NCBI RefSeq assembly: GCF_902459655.1
Contig: NZ_CABPSB010000017.1
Span: forward strand, 62,001-126,000
Direction: 5' to 3'
Length of the DNA: 64,000 bases
Source of the DNA: Pandoraea anhela
GTDB lineage: Bacteria > Pseudomonadota > Gammaproteobacteria > Burkholderiales > Burkholderiaceae
The notes below the pieces were generated by a model. It saw nothing but the letters and a program-made list of their open reading frames with translations. It did not search any database and was not told where the DNA came from. A program made the translations under genes and the position numbers. Positions 43,703 through 53,658 of this stretch are shown piece after piece (the stretch's first letter is position 1; each line of letters opens with the position of its first letter).

Positions 43703-44641
43703 ATGCTTACCTTTCAACAAGTCATCCTGACGTTGCAGGATTACTGGGACAAGCAAGGCTGTGCGTTGCTCCAGCCTTACGACATGGAGGTCGGCGCCGG
43801 TACCTCGCACACTGCCACGTTCCTGCGCGCGATCGGCCCGGAGCCCTGGCGTGCCGCCTATGTGCAGCCGTCGCGCCGTCCCAAGGATGGCCGTTACGGT
43901 GAGAATCCAAACCGCATGCAGCATTACTACCAGTTTCAGGTGGTGCTCAAGCCGGCTCCGGAGAACATCCTCGACCTGTATCTGGGCTCGCTGCGCGCGC
44001 TCGGTCTCGATCTGACCGAAAACGACGTGCGCTTCGTCGAAGACGACTGGGAAAACCCCACGCTCGGTGCCTGGGGTCTGGGCTGGGAAGTCTGGCTCAA
44101 CGGCATGGAAGTCACGCAGTTCACCTACTTCCAGCAAGTCGGCGGCCTCGATTGCAAGCCGGTGCTGGGCGAAATCACCTACGGGATCGAGCGTCTGGCC
44201 ATGTATCTGCAACAGGTCGAGAACGTCTACGACCTCGTGTGGACGGAGTGGGAAGAGTCAACGGCCGACGGTCCCGTCAAGCGCCGCCTGACCTATGGCG
44301 ACGTGTTCCATCAGAACGAAGTCGAGCAGTCGACGTACAACTTCGAGCACTCGAATCAGCCGATGCTTTTCAGCTTCTTCGACAACTACGAGAGCGAAGC
44401 GAAGCGTCTGATCGAAGCCGAACTGGCGCTGCCCGCCTACGAGATGATTCTCAAGGCAGCGCACACCTTCAACCTGCTCGACGCGCGCGGTGCCATTTCG
44501 GTGACCGAACGCGCGGCGTACATCGGCCGTATCCGCTCGCTGTCGCGTCTGATCGCACAGGCCTACTACGCTTCGCGCGAAAAGCTCGGCTTCCCGATGC
44601 TGAACGCCCCCGCCGCAAAAACCCAAACGCAAGCCGCATGA
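43703..44641 (+). CDS. glyQ: Glycyl-tRNA synthetase alpha subunit
   Basis: A 312-residue class II aminoacyl-tRNA synthetase subunit. Its opening [20 protein letters not shown] and [20 protein letters not shown] are hallmark. It binds ATP and glycine and pairs with GlyS in an alpha2-beta2 enzyme. Its upstream region shows TAAAAT (43613-43618) as a possible -10 box and a GC-rich hairpin at 43632-43650. The stop overlaps the glyS start, so the subunits are made in equal amounts by coupling. The C-terminus has the usual class II end with a short AAKTQTQAA tail. Confidence 0.97.
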   Translation: MLTFQQVILTLQDYWDKQGCALLQPYDMEVGAGTSHTATFLRAIGPEPWRAAYVQPSRRPKDGRYGENPNRMQHYYQFQVVLKPAPENILDLYLGSLRALGLDLTENDVRFVEDDWENPTLGAWGLGWEVWLNGMEVTQFTYFQQVGGLDCKPVLGEITYGIERLAMYLQQVENVYDLVWTEWEESTADGPVKRRLTYGDVFHQNEVEQSTYNFEHSNQPMLFSFFDNYESEAKRLIEAELALPAYEMILKAAHTFNLLDARGAISVTERAAYIGRIRSLSRLIAQAYYASREKLGFPMLNAPAAKTQTQAA

Positions 44642-46758
44642 TGAGCACCGCACAACGCACCCTGCTGGTCGAACTGCTGACCGAAGAATTGCCGCCGAAG
44701 GCACTGGCGCGTCTGGGTGACGCGTTTGCCGACGGCATCGCCAACGGCCTGCGCTCGCGCGGCCTCGTCACGCAATCGAGCGTGATCACGCCGTTCGCCA
44801 CGCCGCGCCGTCTGGCCGTCTCGATCACCAACGTGCTCGAACGCGCCCCCGACGCCACCATCCGCGCCAAGGTGCTGCCGGTGTCCGTCGCGCTCGACGC
44901 CAACGGCAACCCCACGCCGCCGCTGGCGAAGAAGCTCGCCGCGATGGGCTTCGCCGACCTGCCGGTCGCAAGCCTCGAACGCGCCATGGACGGCAAGGCC
45001 GAAGCCTTCTTCCATACCTACACCGCGGCTGGCGCGCAGCTGGCCGACGCGCTGCAAGCCTCGCTCGACGAGACGCTCGGCAAGCTGCCGATCCCGAAGG
45101 TCATGAGCTATCAGCGCCCGGATGGCGAGACGGTGCAGTTCGTCCGTCCGGTGCATGGCCTGATCGCCCTGCACGGCGACACGCTCGTGCCCGCAACGGC
45201 CATCGGCCTGGCCTCCGGTAACAAGACGCAAGGCCATCGATTCCTCTCGAAGGGCGAAGTCACGGTGGCCAACGCCGACGCCTACGCCGCCACGCTCGAA
45301 GGCGAAGGCAAGGTCGTGGCCAGTTTCACCGGCCGTCGCGACGCGATCCGCGAGCGTCTGCTCGCCGCCGCCGGCGACGACCACGTGGTGATGCCCGATT
45401 CGCTGCTCGACGAAGTGACCGCACTCGTCGAATGGCCCGCGATTTACGCCTGCCATTTCGAGAAGGAATTCCTGGCCGTGCCGCAGGAATGTCTGATTCT
45501 CACGATGCAGACGAACCAGAAGTACTTCGCGCTCACCGACAAGCCGCTCGCCGAAGGTGGTCGCCTGACGAACCGCTTCCTGATCGTCTCCAACATCGAG
45601 ACGCCTCAGCCCGAACAGATCGTGACGGGCAACGAGCGCGTGGTGCGTCCGCGTCTGGCCGATGCGAAGTTCTTCTTCGAGCAGGACAAGAAGAAGCCGC
45701 TTGCCGATCGCGTACCGCTGCTCGCGAACGTCGTTTATCACAACAAGCTGGGGTCGCAGTTCGAGCGTACGCAGCGACTGGTGAAACTCGCCGGCGCGAT
45801 CGCGCACATGATCGGCGCGGACGCACATGGCGTGCAACTCGCCGAGCGCGGCGCCCTGCTCGCGAAGGCCGACCTGCTGACCGACATGGTCGGTGAATTC
45901 CCGGAACTGCAAGGCACGATGGGCACGTACTACGCGCGCCACGACGGCGAAGACGCCGACGTCGCGCTGGCCTGCTCGGAGCACTATCAGCCGCGCTTTG
46001 CCGGCGACGCGTTGCCCGCCAGCCAGACCGGCACGGTTGTGGCCCTCGCCGACAAGCTCGAAACGCTCGTGGGCATCTGGGGCATCGGCCTGCACCCGAC
46101 GGGGGAGAAAGATCCGTTCGCGCTGCGTCGTCATGCGCTCGGCGTCGTGCGCATGCTCATCGAAAAGCGTTTGCCTGCCTTGCTCCCGGAACTGCTGAAC
46201 GTGACGTACCGGCAGTTCACGACGGGCGTGGCCGATTCGGCTTATCTGAGCGACGTCTACCAGTTCGTGCTCGACCGTCTGCGTGGCTATCTGCGTGAGC
46301 AAGGCTACGCAGCGAACGAAATCGACGCCGTGCTGGCCGATCAGCCGAAGTATCTGGGCGATCTGATCGAGCGTCTGGATGCGGTGCGCGCCTTCTCGGC
46401 ATTGCCGCAGGCCGAAGCGCTCGCCGCCGCGAACAAGCGTATCGGCAACATCCTGAAGAAGACGGCACCGCCGGCGGACGGCACGATCTCGCCGGACCTG
46501 CTGCTGGAGCCGGCCGAGAAGGCGTTGGCTGCGGCGCTCGAGAAGGTTACGCCCGCCGTCGAGCAGAAGTTCGAGGCGCGCGAGTACGCTCAGGCGCTCT
46601 CCGCGCTGGCCGAACTGCGCGATGCAGTCGACGCCTTCTTCAACGACGTGATGGTGATGGCCGACGAGGAGGCGCTGCGCAACAACCGCCTCGCGTTGCT
46701 CAAGAACCTGCACTTCCAGATGAACCGCGTGGCCGATCTCTCGAAGCTCGCCGCGTGA
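44638..46758 (+). CDS. glyS: Glycyl-tRNA synthetase beta subunit
   Basis: A 706-residue protein of normal length. It starts [20 protein letters not shown] and contains HD-like and anticodon-binding regions; [15 protein letters not shown] and [19 protein letters not shown] mark the C-terminal tRNA-binding end. Start ATG 44638 overlaps the glyQ stop as ATGA; a second ATG follows directly, so either is possible. It interacts with tRNA-Gly and shapes the alpha subunit's active site. The next gene, gmhB, starts 27 bases later, making a probable four-gene unit. Confidence 0.97.
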   Translation: MMSTAQRTLLVELLTEELPPKALARLGDAFADGIANGLRSRGLVTQSSVITPFATPRRLAVSITNVLERAPDATIRAKVLPVSVALDANGNPTPPLAKKLAAMGFADLPVASLERAMDGKAEAFFHTYTAAGAQLADALQASLDETLGKLPIPKVMSYQRPDGETVQFVRPVHGLIALHGDTLVPATAIGLASGNKTQGHRFLSKGEVTVANADAYAATLEGEGKVVASFTGRRDAIRERLLAAAGDDHVVMPDSLLDEVTALVEWPAIYACHFEKEFLAVPQECLILTMQTNQKYFALTDKPLAEGGRLTNRFLIVSNIETPQPEQIVTGNERVVRPRLADAKFFFEQDKKKPLADRVPLLANVVYHNKLGSQFERTQRLVKLAGAIAHMIGADAHGVQLAERGALLAKADLLTDMVGEFPELQGTMGTYYARHDGEDADVALACSEHYQPRFAGDALPASQTGTVVALADKLETLVGIWGIGLHPTGEKDPFALRRHALGVVRMLIEKRLPALLPELLNVTYRQFTTGVADSAYLSDVYQFVLDRLRGYLREQGYAANEIDAVLADQPKYLGDLIERLDAVRAFSALPQAEALAAANKRIGNILKKTAPPADGTISPDLLLEPAEKALAAALEKVTPAVEQKFEAREYAQALSALAELRDAVDAFFNDVMVMADEEALRNNRLALLKNLHFQMNRVADLSKLAA

Positions 46759-46785
46759 TGTGCCAACGAGTCAACTGAGCTCCTC

Positions 46786-47370
46786 ATGGATTCGCGCAAA
46801 GACCGCACCCCTGGCCCTGCCGCCCGCAAACTCGTGATTCTCGACCGGGACGGCGTCATCAACGTCGACTCGGATCAATTCATCAAGTCCACGGACGAGT
46901 GGGTGCCGCTGCCCGGCAGTCTCGAGGCCATCGGCCGGCTCAATCAGGCCGGATACCGTGTGGTCGTGGCGACGAACCAGTCGGGGGTGGGGCGCGGTCT
47001 TTTCGACATGGCGACGCTCGGCGCCATGCACGCGAAGATGTCGAAGCTGGCCGCCGCAGCGGGTGGGCGCATCGACGCGGTGTTCTTCTGCCCGCACACC
47101 TCGGCCGACGCGTGCGATTGCCGCAAGCCGAAGCCCGGCCTGTTCCAGGAAATCGCGCGGCGCTACGAAGTCGATCTGACCGGCGCGCCGGCTGTGGGCG
47201 ACTCGTTGCGCGACTTGCAGGCCGCCGCCGCCGTGGGGGCGCAGCCGCATCTGGTCCTCACCGGCAAGGGTAAGAAAACGCTCGCCGCCGGCAATTTGCC
47301 CGAGGGCACGCGCGTGCACGACAGTCTGGCGGCCTTCGTCAACGATCTGCTCGCCGACGAGGACGCGTAA
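46786..47370 (+). CDS. gmhB: D-glycero-beta-D-manno-heptose 1,7-bisphosphate 7-phosphatase
   Basis: A 194-residue HAD phosphatase. The nucleophile motif LDRDGVINVDSD has Asp20 and Asp22. Thr/Lys motifs follow (VVATNQSGVGRG, then KPKPGLF). Four zinc-binding Cys/His are in CPHTSADACDCRKPKPG, a loop specific to GmhB. It makes heptose-1-phosphate for lipopolysaccharide inner core. It is located with glyQS and plsC, a common order in this family. Confidence 0.94.
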   Translation: MDSRKDRTPGPAARKLVILDRDGVINVDSDQFIKSTDEWVPLPGSLEAIGRLNQAGYRVVVATNQSGVGRGLFDMATLGAMHAKMSKLAAAAGGRIDAVFFCPHTSADACDCRKPKPGLFQEIARRYEVDLTGAPAVGDSLRDLQAAAAVGAQPHLVLTGKGKKTLAAGNLPEGTRVHDSLAAFVNDLLADEDA

Positions 47371-47466
47371 GCCTCCGCACCACGAGCATCCGGCACTCGC
47401 CCGCGAGCCCTATTCAGACGACCGCCACGACATCCGCCGCGACGACCGATTTCAGGCCAGAACCCC

Positions 47467-48252
47467 ATGCAGCAGCTTCGCTCGATTCTTTTCTTCATCT
47501 TCCAGATCGTCTGGACGATTCCGTACGCGATTGCGTGCATCGTGTCGTTCCCGTTCCTGTCGCGCGTGCAACGTTACTGGTTCGCCGTGGGCTGGTGCAA
47601 GGTGGTCACGCGTGTGGGCGACAAGCTGTGCGGTATGCGTTACCGCGTGATCGGTCGGGAGAATCTGCCGCAGACGGCGGCCATCCTGCTATCGAAGCAC
47701 CAATCGGCGTGGGAGACGGTGGCGTTGCCTGCGCTGATGCCGCGTCCGCTGTGCTATGTCTTCAAACGCGAGTTGCTGTATGTGCCGTTCTTCGGCTGGG
47801 CGCTCGGCCTGCTGAGCATGATTCACATCGATCGCCGCAAGGGCACCGATGCGTTCGCGTCGGTCGTCAAGCAAGGGCGCGACCGGCTTGCCGAGGGGAA
47901 CTGGATCATCATGTTCCCGGAGGGCACCCGCACGAAGACCGGCTCGCGCAACAAGTACAAGTCGGGCGGCGCGCGTCTGGCGACGGCTACCGGTACGCCC
48001 GTCGTGCCGATCGCGCATAATGCGGGACGTGTCTGGCCACGCAACTCGTTCATGAAGTTCCCCGGTGAAGTCATCGTCTCCATCGGACCGGTCATCGAGA
48101 CGGCAGGCCGCACGGCAGAAGCCGTCAACGCCGATGTCGCCGAGTGGATCGAGCGCGAGATGATACGGATCGACCCGGCCGCCTACACGTCGAAACCGCG
48201 GGCGAGCGTGTCCGACACATCGGACACTTCCGACGTGAAGCCCCGGACCTGA
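47467..48252 (+). CDS. plsC: 1-acylglycerol-3-phosphate O-acyltransferase (PlsC family)
   Basis: A 261-residue protein with an N-terminal membrane helix (SILFFIFQIVWTIPYAIACI) and the acyltransferase motifs. Motif I is KHQSAWETVALP, the HX4E variant where Glu replaces the usual Asp. Motif III is MFPEGTRTKTG, and motif IV is VVPIAHN. It acylates lysophosphatidic acid to phosphatidic acid at the membrane; an ornithine-lipid role is possible for some members. The last ~20 residues are Ser/Asp low complexity. It follows gmhB by 96 bases. Confidence 0.9.
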   Translation: MQQLRSILFFIFQIVWTIPYAIACIVSFPFLSRVQRYWFAVGWCKVVTRVGDKLCGMRYRVIGRENLPQTAAILLSKHQSAWETVALPALMPRPLCYVFKRELLYVPFFGWALGLLSMIHIDRRKGTDAFASVVKQGRDRLAEGNWIIMFPEGTRTKTGSRNKYKSGGARLATATGTPVVPIAHNAGRVWPRNSFMKFPGEVIVSIGPVIETAGRTAEAVNADVAEWIEREMIRIDPAAYTSKPRASVSDTSDTSDVKPRT

Positions 48253-48273
48253 CTGCGCACGCGAGGCCGTCTC

Positions 48274-49272
48274 ATGTCGAAAGTCCAACCCGCCTCACGT
48301 GATACACGTGATACACGAGACAAACGTGACACTCACGCCCGCCATGAGACCCCCGCGCCCCAGATGGAACTCGACCTGTTCGGCAGCCCTGCAGCCGAAG
48401 CCAACGGCGTAGCGACGGACGCCCCCACTGCGTCCGCCCCACCTGTCGCGCCCGCGCCCACGCACGGCGTGACGTCGACGACGCCCCCCACCACCGCCGA
48501 CTCGCCCCCGATGTCATTGCAGGGCAGCGGGCCGCGACGCGCACCGGCGCCGGGCGAGCGCGTCATCATGCTCGACGGCCACGCGCTTTACTACCGCTTC
48601 AAGCGCTCCTCGCGCCGCACCATCGGCTTCATGATCGACGAGTCCGGACTGGCAGTGACGGCGCCGCGCTGGGTCACGATTGCCGATGTCGAAGCGGCCG
48701 TCGTCGAAAAGAAGCGCTGGATCTTCAGCAAGATCGCCGAGTTTCGCGAACGCGCGGCACGACGCGTGATTCCGCGTGTGACATGGATCGACGGCGCAAC
48801 GCTGCCCTACCTCGGCCATACGCTGACCGTGCGCCTGGGCGGACGCGCAGGCGCCGCCCAATACGACATCCATACGCATACGCTGTGGCTCGATCTGCCG
48901 CCGCAGGCCGCGCCGGAGCAAATGCGCGACCGCGTCCAGGGCTGGCTGCAACAGGAAGCCCGCAAGCTCTTTACGACACGGCTGGAAGTCTACGGCGAGC
49001 GTCTGGGGGTGCGATACACGGCGCTGGGGCTGTCGTCGGCCACCACGCGCTGGGGCAGTTGCAGCGCAGACGGACGCATTCGCCTGAACTGGCGTCTGAT
49101 CCACTTCCCGCTCGGCGTGATCGATTACGTGGTCGCGCACGAACTGGCGCACCTGAAGGAGATGAACCACGGGCCGCGTTTCTGGCAGGCCGTGGCGTCG
49201 ATCTTCCCCGAGTTCGAAACCGCGCGGGACACGCTCAAATCGCACGCTCCCGAGTGGCTGCCGGAATTCTGA
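48274..49272 (+). CDS. YgjP-like M48-type metallopeptidase
   Basis: A 332-residue protein. Residues 1-90 are disordered (Thr/Arg/Asp and Ala/Pro/Thr-rich) with no signal peptide. The DUF45/YgjP domain follows, with RRTIGFMIDESGLAVTAPRW and the zinc site VVAHELAHLKEMNHGPRFW containing HELAH. Its known relatives include the SprT-like and YgjP proteins, of uncertain function; UTP pyrophosphatase activity was described for YgjP. The start is 21 bases after plsC, so it is co-transcribed. The start region repeats CACGTGATA, coding DTRDTRDKRD. Confidence 0.87.
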   Translation: MSKVQPASRDTRDTRDKRDTHARHETPAPQMELDLFGSPAAEANGVATDAPTASAPPVAPAPTHGVTSTTPPTTADSPPMSLQGSGPRRAPAPGERVIMLDGHALYYRFKRSSRRTIGFMIDESGLAVTAPRWVTIADVEAAVVEKKRWIFSKIAEFRERAARRVIPRVTWIDGATLPYLGHTLTVRLGGRAGAAQYDIHTHTLWLDLPPQAAPEQMRDRVQGWLQQEARKLFTTRLEVYGERLGVRYTALGLSSATTRWGSCSADGRIRLNWRLIHFPLGVIDYVVAHELAHLKEMNHGPRFWQAVASIFPEFETARDTLKSHAPEWLPEF

Positions 49273-49404
49273 GCGGGCGATTTGACGCAGATATCGTAAT
49301 CTCTCGCGTTTTAAATTAAAAATGACTCAACGCGACATGAATGATGTTCATTTTCATGGCGACGAGTACAATCGAATTTTCGTTGTCCCCACACTGAAAA
49401 CATC

Positions 49405-49806
49405 ATGCGAATGCTCCATACCATGCTGCGCGTCGGCGACCTGCAGCGCTCGATCGATTTCTACACGCGCGTGCTCGGCATGCAACTGCTGCGTCAGAGT
49501 GAAAACCCCGAGTACAAATACACGCTGGCATTCGTCGGCTATGGGTCCGAGTCGGAGAACACCGTACTCGAACTGACGTACAACTGGGGGGTGGAAAAGT
49601 ACGAAATCGGCACGGCGTTTGGCCATCTGGCCGTCGAAGTCGAAGACGCCTACCGCGCCTGCGACACGATTCGCGCCGCCGGCGGCAAGATCTCGCGCGA
49701 GGCAGGCCCGGTCAAGGGCGGCACCACGGTCATTGCCTTCGTCGAAGACCCGGACGGCTACAAGATCGAGCTGATCCAGAAGCACTCGGCCAAGGGCGGT
49801 CTGTAA
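49405..49806 (+). CDS. gloA: Lactoylglutathione lyase (glyoxalase I)
   Basis: A 133-residue VOC protein with all four metal ligands in the positions known from E. coli GloA: His5, Glu56, His74 and Glu122. It converts the hemithioacetal of methylglyoxal and glutathione into S-lactoylglutathione. Length and absence of the long insertion suggest the nickel-type enzyme. The upstream region has an inverted repeat ATGAA-TGATG-TTCAT (49337-49351) and a TACAAT at 49367-49372 as a possible -10 box. A strong hairpin follows the gene. The two near ATGs (49405, 49411) cannot be separated, but the first keeps the family numbering. Confidence 0.94.
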   Translation: MRMLHTMLRVGDLQRSIDFYTRVLGMQLLRQSENPEYKYTLAFVGYGSESENTVLELTYNWGVEKYEIGTAFGHLAVEVEDAYRACDTIRAAGGKISREAGPVKGGTTVIAFVEDPDGYKIELIQKHSAKGGL

Positions 49807-49931
49807 GACGGACGAGGCCGGCAGGCAGGCGTGTCGACCTGCGGCGTCCGACATCCGATCCATCCGATACCGCCGGGGCGTCACAGAGATCGGCGCGTTC
49901 CGAGCGTTCGGAGCGCGTTCCAGGAAGAAAG

Positions 49932-49954
49932 CGGCCGCCCTGCCCGGGCGGCCG
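49932..49954 (+). terminator. Hairpin terminator after gloA
   Basis: A perfect 9-bp GC stem (49932-49940 with 49946-49954) closes a 5-base loop and is followed by TGTCGT. It is 125 bases after gloA and before the convergent rubredoxin gene. Confidence 0.55.
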
Positions 49955-50059
49955 TGTCGTCTGCGGCGCGTCAATCGCAGCGCCGCGATCGACCGTCTTC
50001 TTGCGATCGGCGAAGTGGCGCAATGGCGACTTAGTGCCGTAGTGCCGGAGTGCCGTATT

Positions 50060-50509
50060 TCAGAATTCCACCATCGCAAAATCTTCCTTGCCCACATCGC
50101 ACAGCGGGCAACGCCAGTCCTGCGGTACATCCTCCCAACGCGTGCCCGGCGCAATGCCGTCCTCGGGATAGCCCGTCGCTTCGTCGTAAATCCATCCGCA
50201 AATCACGCAGACCCATTGGCGCGTCGCGAGCGCCGGTTTTGTCTCGATGTCGTCGGCAGGTGTCGCGGCGGCAGCGCCGTCCCGCACCGTGTGCGCGAAC
50301 GACGGCGCCCCCGGGTCGAGCAGCGTGAACGTGAGGGGTGCTTCAGTACCTGAGGCGTCGTTTGCAGGACGGCAGAGATGCGATTGCAGCGCGTCGAGCA
50401 ACGCCTGGGCTTCGTCGCGGGTGAGATCGATCCAGAACGGATCGCCGGCGCCGTCGTTGAGTCGAGACGGGGAAAACTGCAATTCGACGGCAGAACCTTT
50501 CTTGTACAT
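50060..50509 (-). CDS. Rubredoxin with N-terminal extension
   Basis: A 149-residue protein. Residues ~98-149 are a rubredoxin: two CxxC iron knuckles, CVICGWIYDEATGYPEDGI and RCPLCDVGKEDF, with the usual linker GTRWEDVP. Rubredoxins carry one iron on four cysteines and shuttle electrons in the cytosol. The first ~95 residues are extra; they begin with VELQFSPSRLNDGAGDPFWI, look globular around DLTRDEAQALLDALQSHL, then become an Ala/Asp linker. I do not recognise this domain. There is no good ribosome site ahead of ATG 50509. The partner reductase is not in the window. Confidence 0.85.
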   Translation of the reverse strand: MYKKGSAVELQFSPSRLNDGAGDPFWIDLTRDEAQALLDALQSHLCRPANDASGTEAPLTFTLLDPGAPSFAHTVRDGAAAATPADDIETKPALATRQWVCVICGWIYDEATGYPEDGIAPGTRWEDVPQDWRCPLCDVGKEDFAMVEF

Positions 50510-50784
50510 ACGTTTTGATGCTCAATACGGCAGGAAGGAGGGTGAAATCGGGCGGGCAAGCGCCGCCTCGCGGAGCATTGTAGCGATGCCTCCGGTACGA
50601 ATAAACCGGGAATCCGGGGAGAGATTGTGTCGCGCGACGCAACAATGACGACAGCATCCGGAGAGACCGGCCGTCAACTTTACTCGCATTGACGGTGCCG
50701 GAATGATGCATGCGATATCAGGATCGGTGACAATGGTCGGCCTGCGCATCGCGCGCACGACACATCGCCATCCGAACCAATTCC

Positions 50785-51675
50785 ATGAAAACCACACCGC
50801 GTCCGATCGACGCCACCGCGCTCGCGATCATGCTTGGCCTTTGCATGATCTGGGGCGGCCAGCAAGTCGCCGTCAAACTGGCTGTCCCGGTGGTGCCGGC
50901 CGTCTTGCAGGCCGGCTTGCGCTCCGCGGTCGCCACAGTGCTCGTCGGCGCGTGGATGCTGTGGCGGCGTCAGCGCCTCATCACCGGTGACGGCACCCTG
51001 CCCGCCGGGCTGCTTGCCGGCGTGCTGTTCTCGCTCGAATTCCTCTGCATCTTCGTCGGCCTCACCCACACCACCGCCTCGCGTATGGCCGTCTTCCTGT
51101 ATTCGGCGCCGTGCTTCACCGCTATCGGACTGCACTGGACCGTGCCGAGCGAACGGCTGCGGCCTGCCCAATGGCTCGGCATGGCCATCGCGTTCTTCGG
51201 CATCGTCGTGGCGTTCTCCGACGGCAGCAGCGCGACCCTCGCAACAACCTGGCCGGGCGATCTGCTGGCGATCCTCGCTGGCGTGTTGTGGGGAATGACG
51301 ACGGTGGTCGTGCGCGCCTCGCGGTTGGCGACGGCGGCACCGGCGAAGACGCTGCTTTACCAGCTTGCCGTCTCGGCCGTGCTCCTGTGCCTGCTCGCAC
51401 TGGTCACGGGAAATGTGACGATCGGACCGATGACGGCCACCGCGTGGGTCAGCCTCGTGTATCAGGCGGTCGGCGTGGCGTTTGCGAGCTATCTGATCTG
51501 GTTCTGGTTGCTCACACGTTACAGCGCCGCCCGTCTCGCGTCGTTCTCGTTCCTGAGTCCGCTCTTCGGCGTGACGTTCGGCGTGCTGATTCTCGGCGAA
51601 TCCGTCGGCTGGCGCTTCGGCGGCGCCGTGGTGCTCGTGTTCGCCGGGATCAGCCTTGTGAACCGGCGCCGCTGA
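50785..51675 (+). CDS. EamA/DMT-family transporter
   Basis: A 296-residue protein of ten predicted helices in two EamA repeats: [20 protein letters not shown] near the start and [20 protein letters not shown] at the second repeat. The family exports small metabolites or amino acids across the inner membrane; the substrate cannot be read. Start 50785 is chosen at the first helix. Its 3' end overlaps the 3' end of rsmA by 26 bases, an unusually tight tail-to-tail arrangement without terminator. Confidence 0.88.
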   Translation: MKTTPRPIDATALAIMLGLCMIWGGQQVAVKLAVPVVPAVLQAGLRSAVATVLVGAWMLWRRQRLITGDGTLPAGLLAGVLFSLEFLCIFVGLTHTTASRMAVFLYSAPCFTAIGLHWTVPSERLRPAQWLGMAIAFFGIVVAFSDGSSATLATTWPGDLLAILAGVLWGMTTVVVRASRLATAAPAKTLLYQLAVSAVLLCLLALVTGNVTIGPMTATAWVSLVYQAVGVAFASYLIWFWLLTRYSAARLASFSFLSPLFGVTFGVLILGESVGWRFGGAVVLVFAGISLVNRRR

Positions 51676-52483
51676 TCGCGCGCGCGAGGTTCACGTATTC
51701 GTCCACCGGCACATCTTCGGCGCGACGCGTGAGGTCGAAGCCCAGTGCATCGAAATCGACACGGTCCCGATAGCTGTGCAGGGTATTGCGCAGCATTTTG
51801 CGACGCTGTGAAAATGCCTGTGCGACGACCGCTTCGAACACGTCCAGATCGACCTGCGGCAAATCGGCCACCGCGCGCGGGATCATCCGCACCACGGCCG
51901 AATCGACTTTGGGCGGCGGATTGAACGCATCGGGCGGCACGTCGAGCACCTTGTCCATCCAGTAGCGATACTGAAGCATGACCGACAGCCGGCTGTAGTT
52001 GCTCGATCCGGCCGGCGCCACCATGCGCTCGACCACTTCGTCCTGCAACATGAAGTGCTGATCGCGCACGAGCGCGGCGTAGCGCATGAGATGGAACAGC
52101 AGCGGGCTGGAAATGTTGTACGGCAGATTGCCGACGATGCGAAGCGGCGCTTCGTCGTGGCGGTCTGCCGGGACGAGCGAGCCGAAGTCGAAGTCGAGGG
52201 CGTCACCCGCATGAACGCTCACGCGATCACCGAACTTGCGCGTGAGACGTGCGACCAGATCGCGGTCGAGTTCAACGACATGCAGATGCGCGAGCCATTC
52301 GGTCAGCGGTGTCGTCAGCGCGCCGAGCCCCGGCCCGATTTCGACCATCAGGTCGTCGCTGCGCGGCGAGATGGCGCTTACGATCGCGTCGATCACGCCC
52401 ATATCGACGAGAAAGTTCTGACCAAAACGTTTGCGCGCCACGTGGCCCTGTTGGACGCCCGTGCGCTTCGATGCGCTACTCAT
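51650..52483 (-). CDS. rsmA: 16S rRNA (adenine1518-N6/adenine1519-N6)-dimethyltransferase
   Basis: A 277-residue SAM-dependent methyltransferase. It starts with [14 protein letters not shown], then the SAM-binding [11 protein letters not shown] and the active-site NLPYNISSP, all standard for KsgA/RsmA. It dimethylates two adjacent adenines in helix 45 of 16S rRNA. AAGGAA precedes ATG 52483. It is the last gene in lptD-surA-pdxA-rsmA, 10 bases after pdxA, as in E. coli. Its end overlaps the DMT transporter gene. Confidence 0.97.
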   Translation of the reverse strand: MSSASKRTGVQQGHVARKRFGQNFLVDMGVIDAIVSAISPRSDDLMVEIGPGLGALTTPLTEWLAHLHVVELDRDLVARLTRKFGDRVSVHAGDALDFDFGSLVPADRHDEAPLRIVGNLPYNISSPLLFHLMRYAALVRDQHFMLQDEVVERMVAPAGSSNYSRLSVMLQYRYWMDKVLDVPPDAFNPPPKVDSAVVRMIPRAVADLPQVDLDVFEAVVAQAFSQRRKMLRNTLHSYRDRVDFDALGFDLTRRAEDVPVDEYVNLARAISGAGSQG

Positions 52484-52493
52484 GTGAAATTCC

Positions 52494-53618
52494 TTATGAA
52501 CGCGGTTGGGTGGCGTGCGGATCGCCGCTCGCACTCGCGGTCAGTTGTGCGTGTGTTGCGGCATTGGCCGCCATCGTCGCGGCAGTGCGCAACGCCTCGA
52601 GAAGGCTGCCGCTCTCTGCTTGCCCCGTGCCCGCGAGATCGAGGGCAGTGCCATGATCGACCGACGTACGGATGATCGGCAGACCGAGCGTGATGTTCAC
52701 GCCTGCGCCGAAACTGGCGTACTTGAGCACTGGCAGGCCCTGATCGTGGTACATGGCGAGCACGGCGTCGGCACCTTCGAGGTGACGCGGCTGGAACAGG
52801 GTATCTGCGGGGTACGGGCCGCGAGCGTCGATGCCTGCGGCATGGGCGTCTTCCAACGCCGGCGTGATGACGTCGATTTCCTCGCGACCGAGGTAGCCCG
52901 ACTCGCCGGCATGCGGGTTGAGACCGGTCACGAGAATACGCGGACGTGTGACGCCGAAATGACGCATCAGATCGTGATTGAGGATGACGAGCGTTTGCAG
53001 CAGGTCGTCGCGACGGATCGCCCCCGGCACCTGCGCGAGCGGCAAATGCGTCGTTGCGAGCGCAACGCGCAGGCCACCGCCGGCGAGCATCATCACCACG
53101 CGCGGCGTGCCCGTGCGCTCGGCGAGATACTCCGTGTGGCCGGTGAATGCGACACCGCAGTCGTTGATCGTGCTTTTCTGCAACGGTGCCGTGACAACGG
53201 CGTCGTACGTCCCCGCGAGCGCGCCATCGATGGCGTCGTCGAGCAACGCCAGCACATAGCGGCCATTGGCGGCGTCGAGCTGCCCCGGGGTCGCCGGAAC
53301 GGCAAGCGCGTGATGCACGACGCGCACTCGGCCACCGTCGAGTAGCGCCTGCCAGGCGTTGCCCAGCCCCACGGCCTGCGCGCGCGAGGCGAGCAGCGAA
53401 GCGTCGCCGAGCACAACGAACCGGCAATGGGCGAGCGACTGGTCCGAAGTGGAAGACGTCGAAGTGGAAGTCGTCGAAGCGGCAGCGAAAGCCGCAGGCA
53501 CGGCGGACGGTTCCGGCGCGGCGAGGCACTTTACGAGCGCCTGCACGGTCAGCTCCGGCCCGACGCCCGCCGGTTCACCCGTGGTGATGGCGAGAACGAA
53601 GGACCGGTCGGAAGTCAT
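52494..53618 (-). CDS. pdxA: 4-hydroxythreonine-4-phosphate dehydrogenase
   Basis: A 374-residue enzyme of pyridoxal-phosphate synthesis. Family features are [12 protein letters not shown] near the N-terminus, [15 protein letters not shown], and late [20 protein letters not shown], which holds metal and substrate ligands. Compared with E. coli PdxA (~330), the extra length is mostly a Ser/Thr/Ala-rich insertion at about residues 35-60, plus a disordered C-terminal tail. It is placed between surA (40-base gap) and rsmA. Confidence 0.95.
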   Translation of the reverse strand: MTSDRSFVLAITTGEPAGVGPELTVQALVKCLAAPEPSAVPAAFAAASTTSTSTSSTSDQSLAHCRFVVLGDASLLASRAQAVGLGNAWQALLDGGRVRVVHHALAVPATPGQLDAANGRYVLALLDDAIDGALAGTYDAVVTAPLQKSTINDCGVAFTGHTEYLAERTGTPRVVMMLAGGGLRVALATTHLPLAQVPGAIRRDDLLQTLVILNHDLMRHFGVTRPRILVTGLNPHAGESGYLGREEIDVITPALEDAHAAGIDARGPYPADTLFQPRHLEGADAVLAMYHDQGLPVLKYASFGAGVNITLGLPIIRTSVDHGTALDLAGTGQAESGSLLEALRTAATMAANAATHAQLTASASGDPHATQPRS

Positions 53619-53658
53619 GCCTGAAAAGAGAGGGTATCGAGAAACGTCTTAGCGGCGC

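Noticed and set aside
44566-46713. A 715-codon minus-strand frame opposite glyS
   Set aside because: GC-rich third positions of glyS suppress antisense stops. The product has no family features, while glyS is complete.
50034-50057. Short repeated GTGCCG units near the end of the rubredoxin gene
   Set aside because: Three imperfect 8-base units without context; probably simple sequence.
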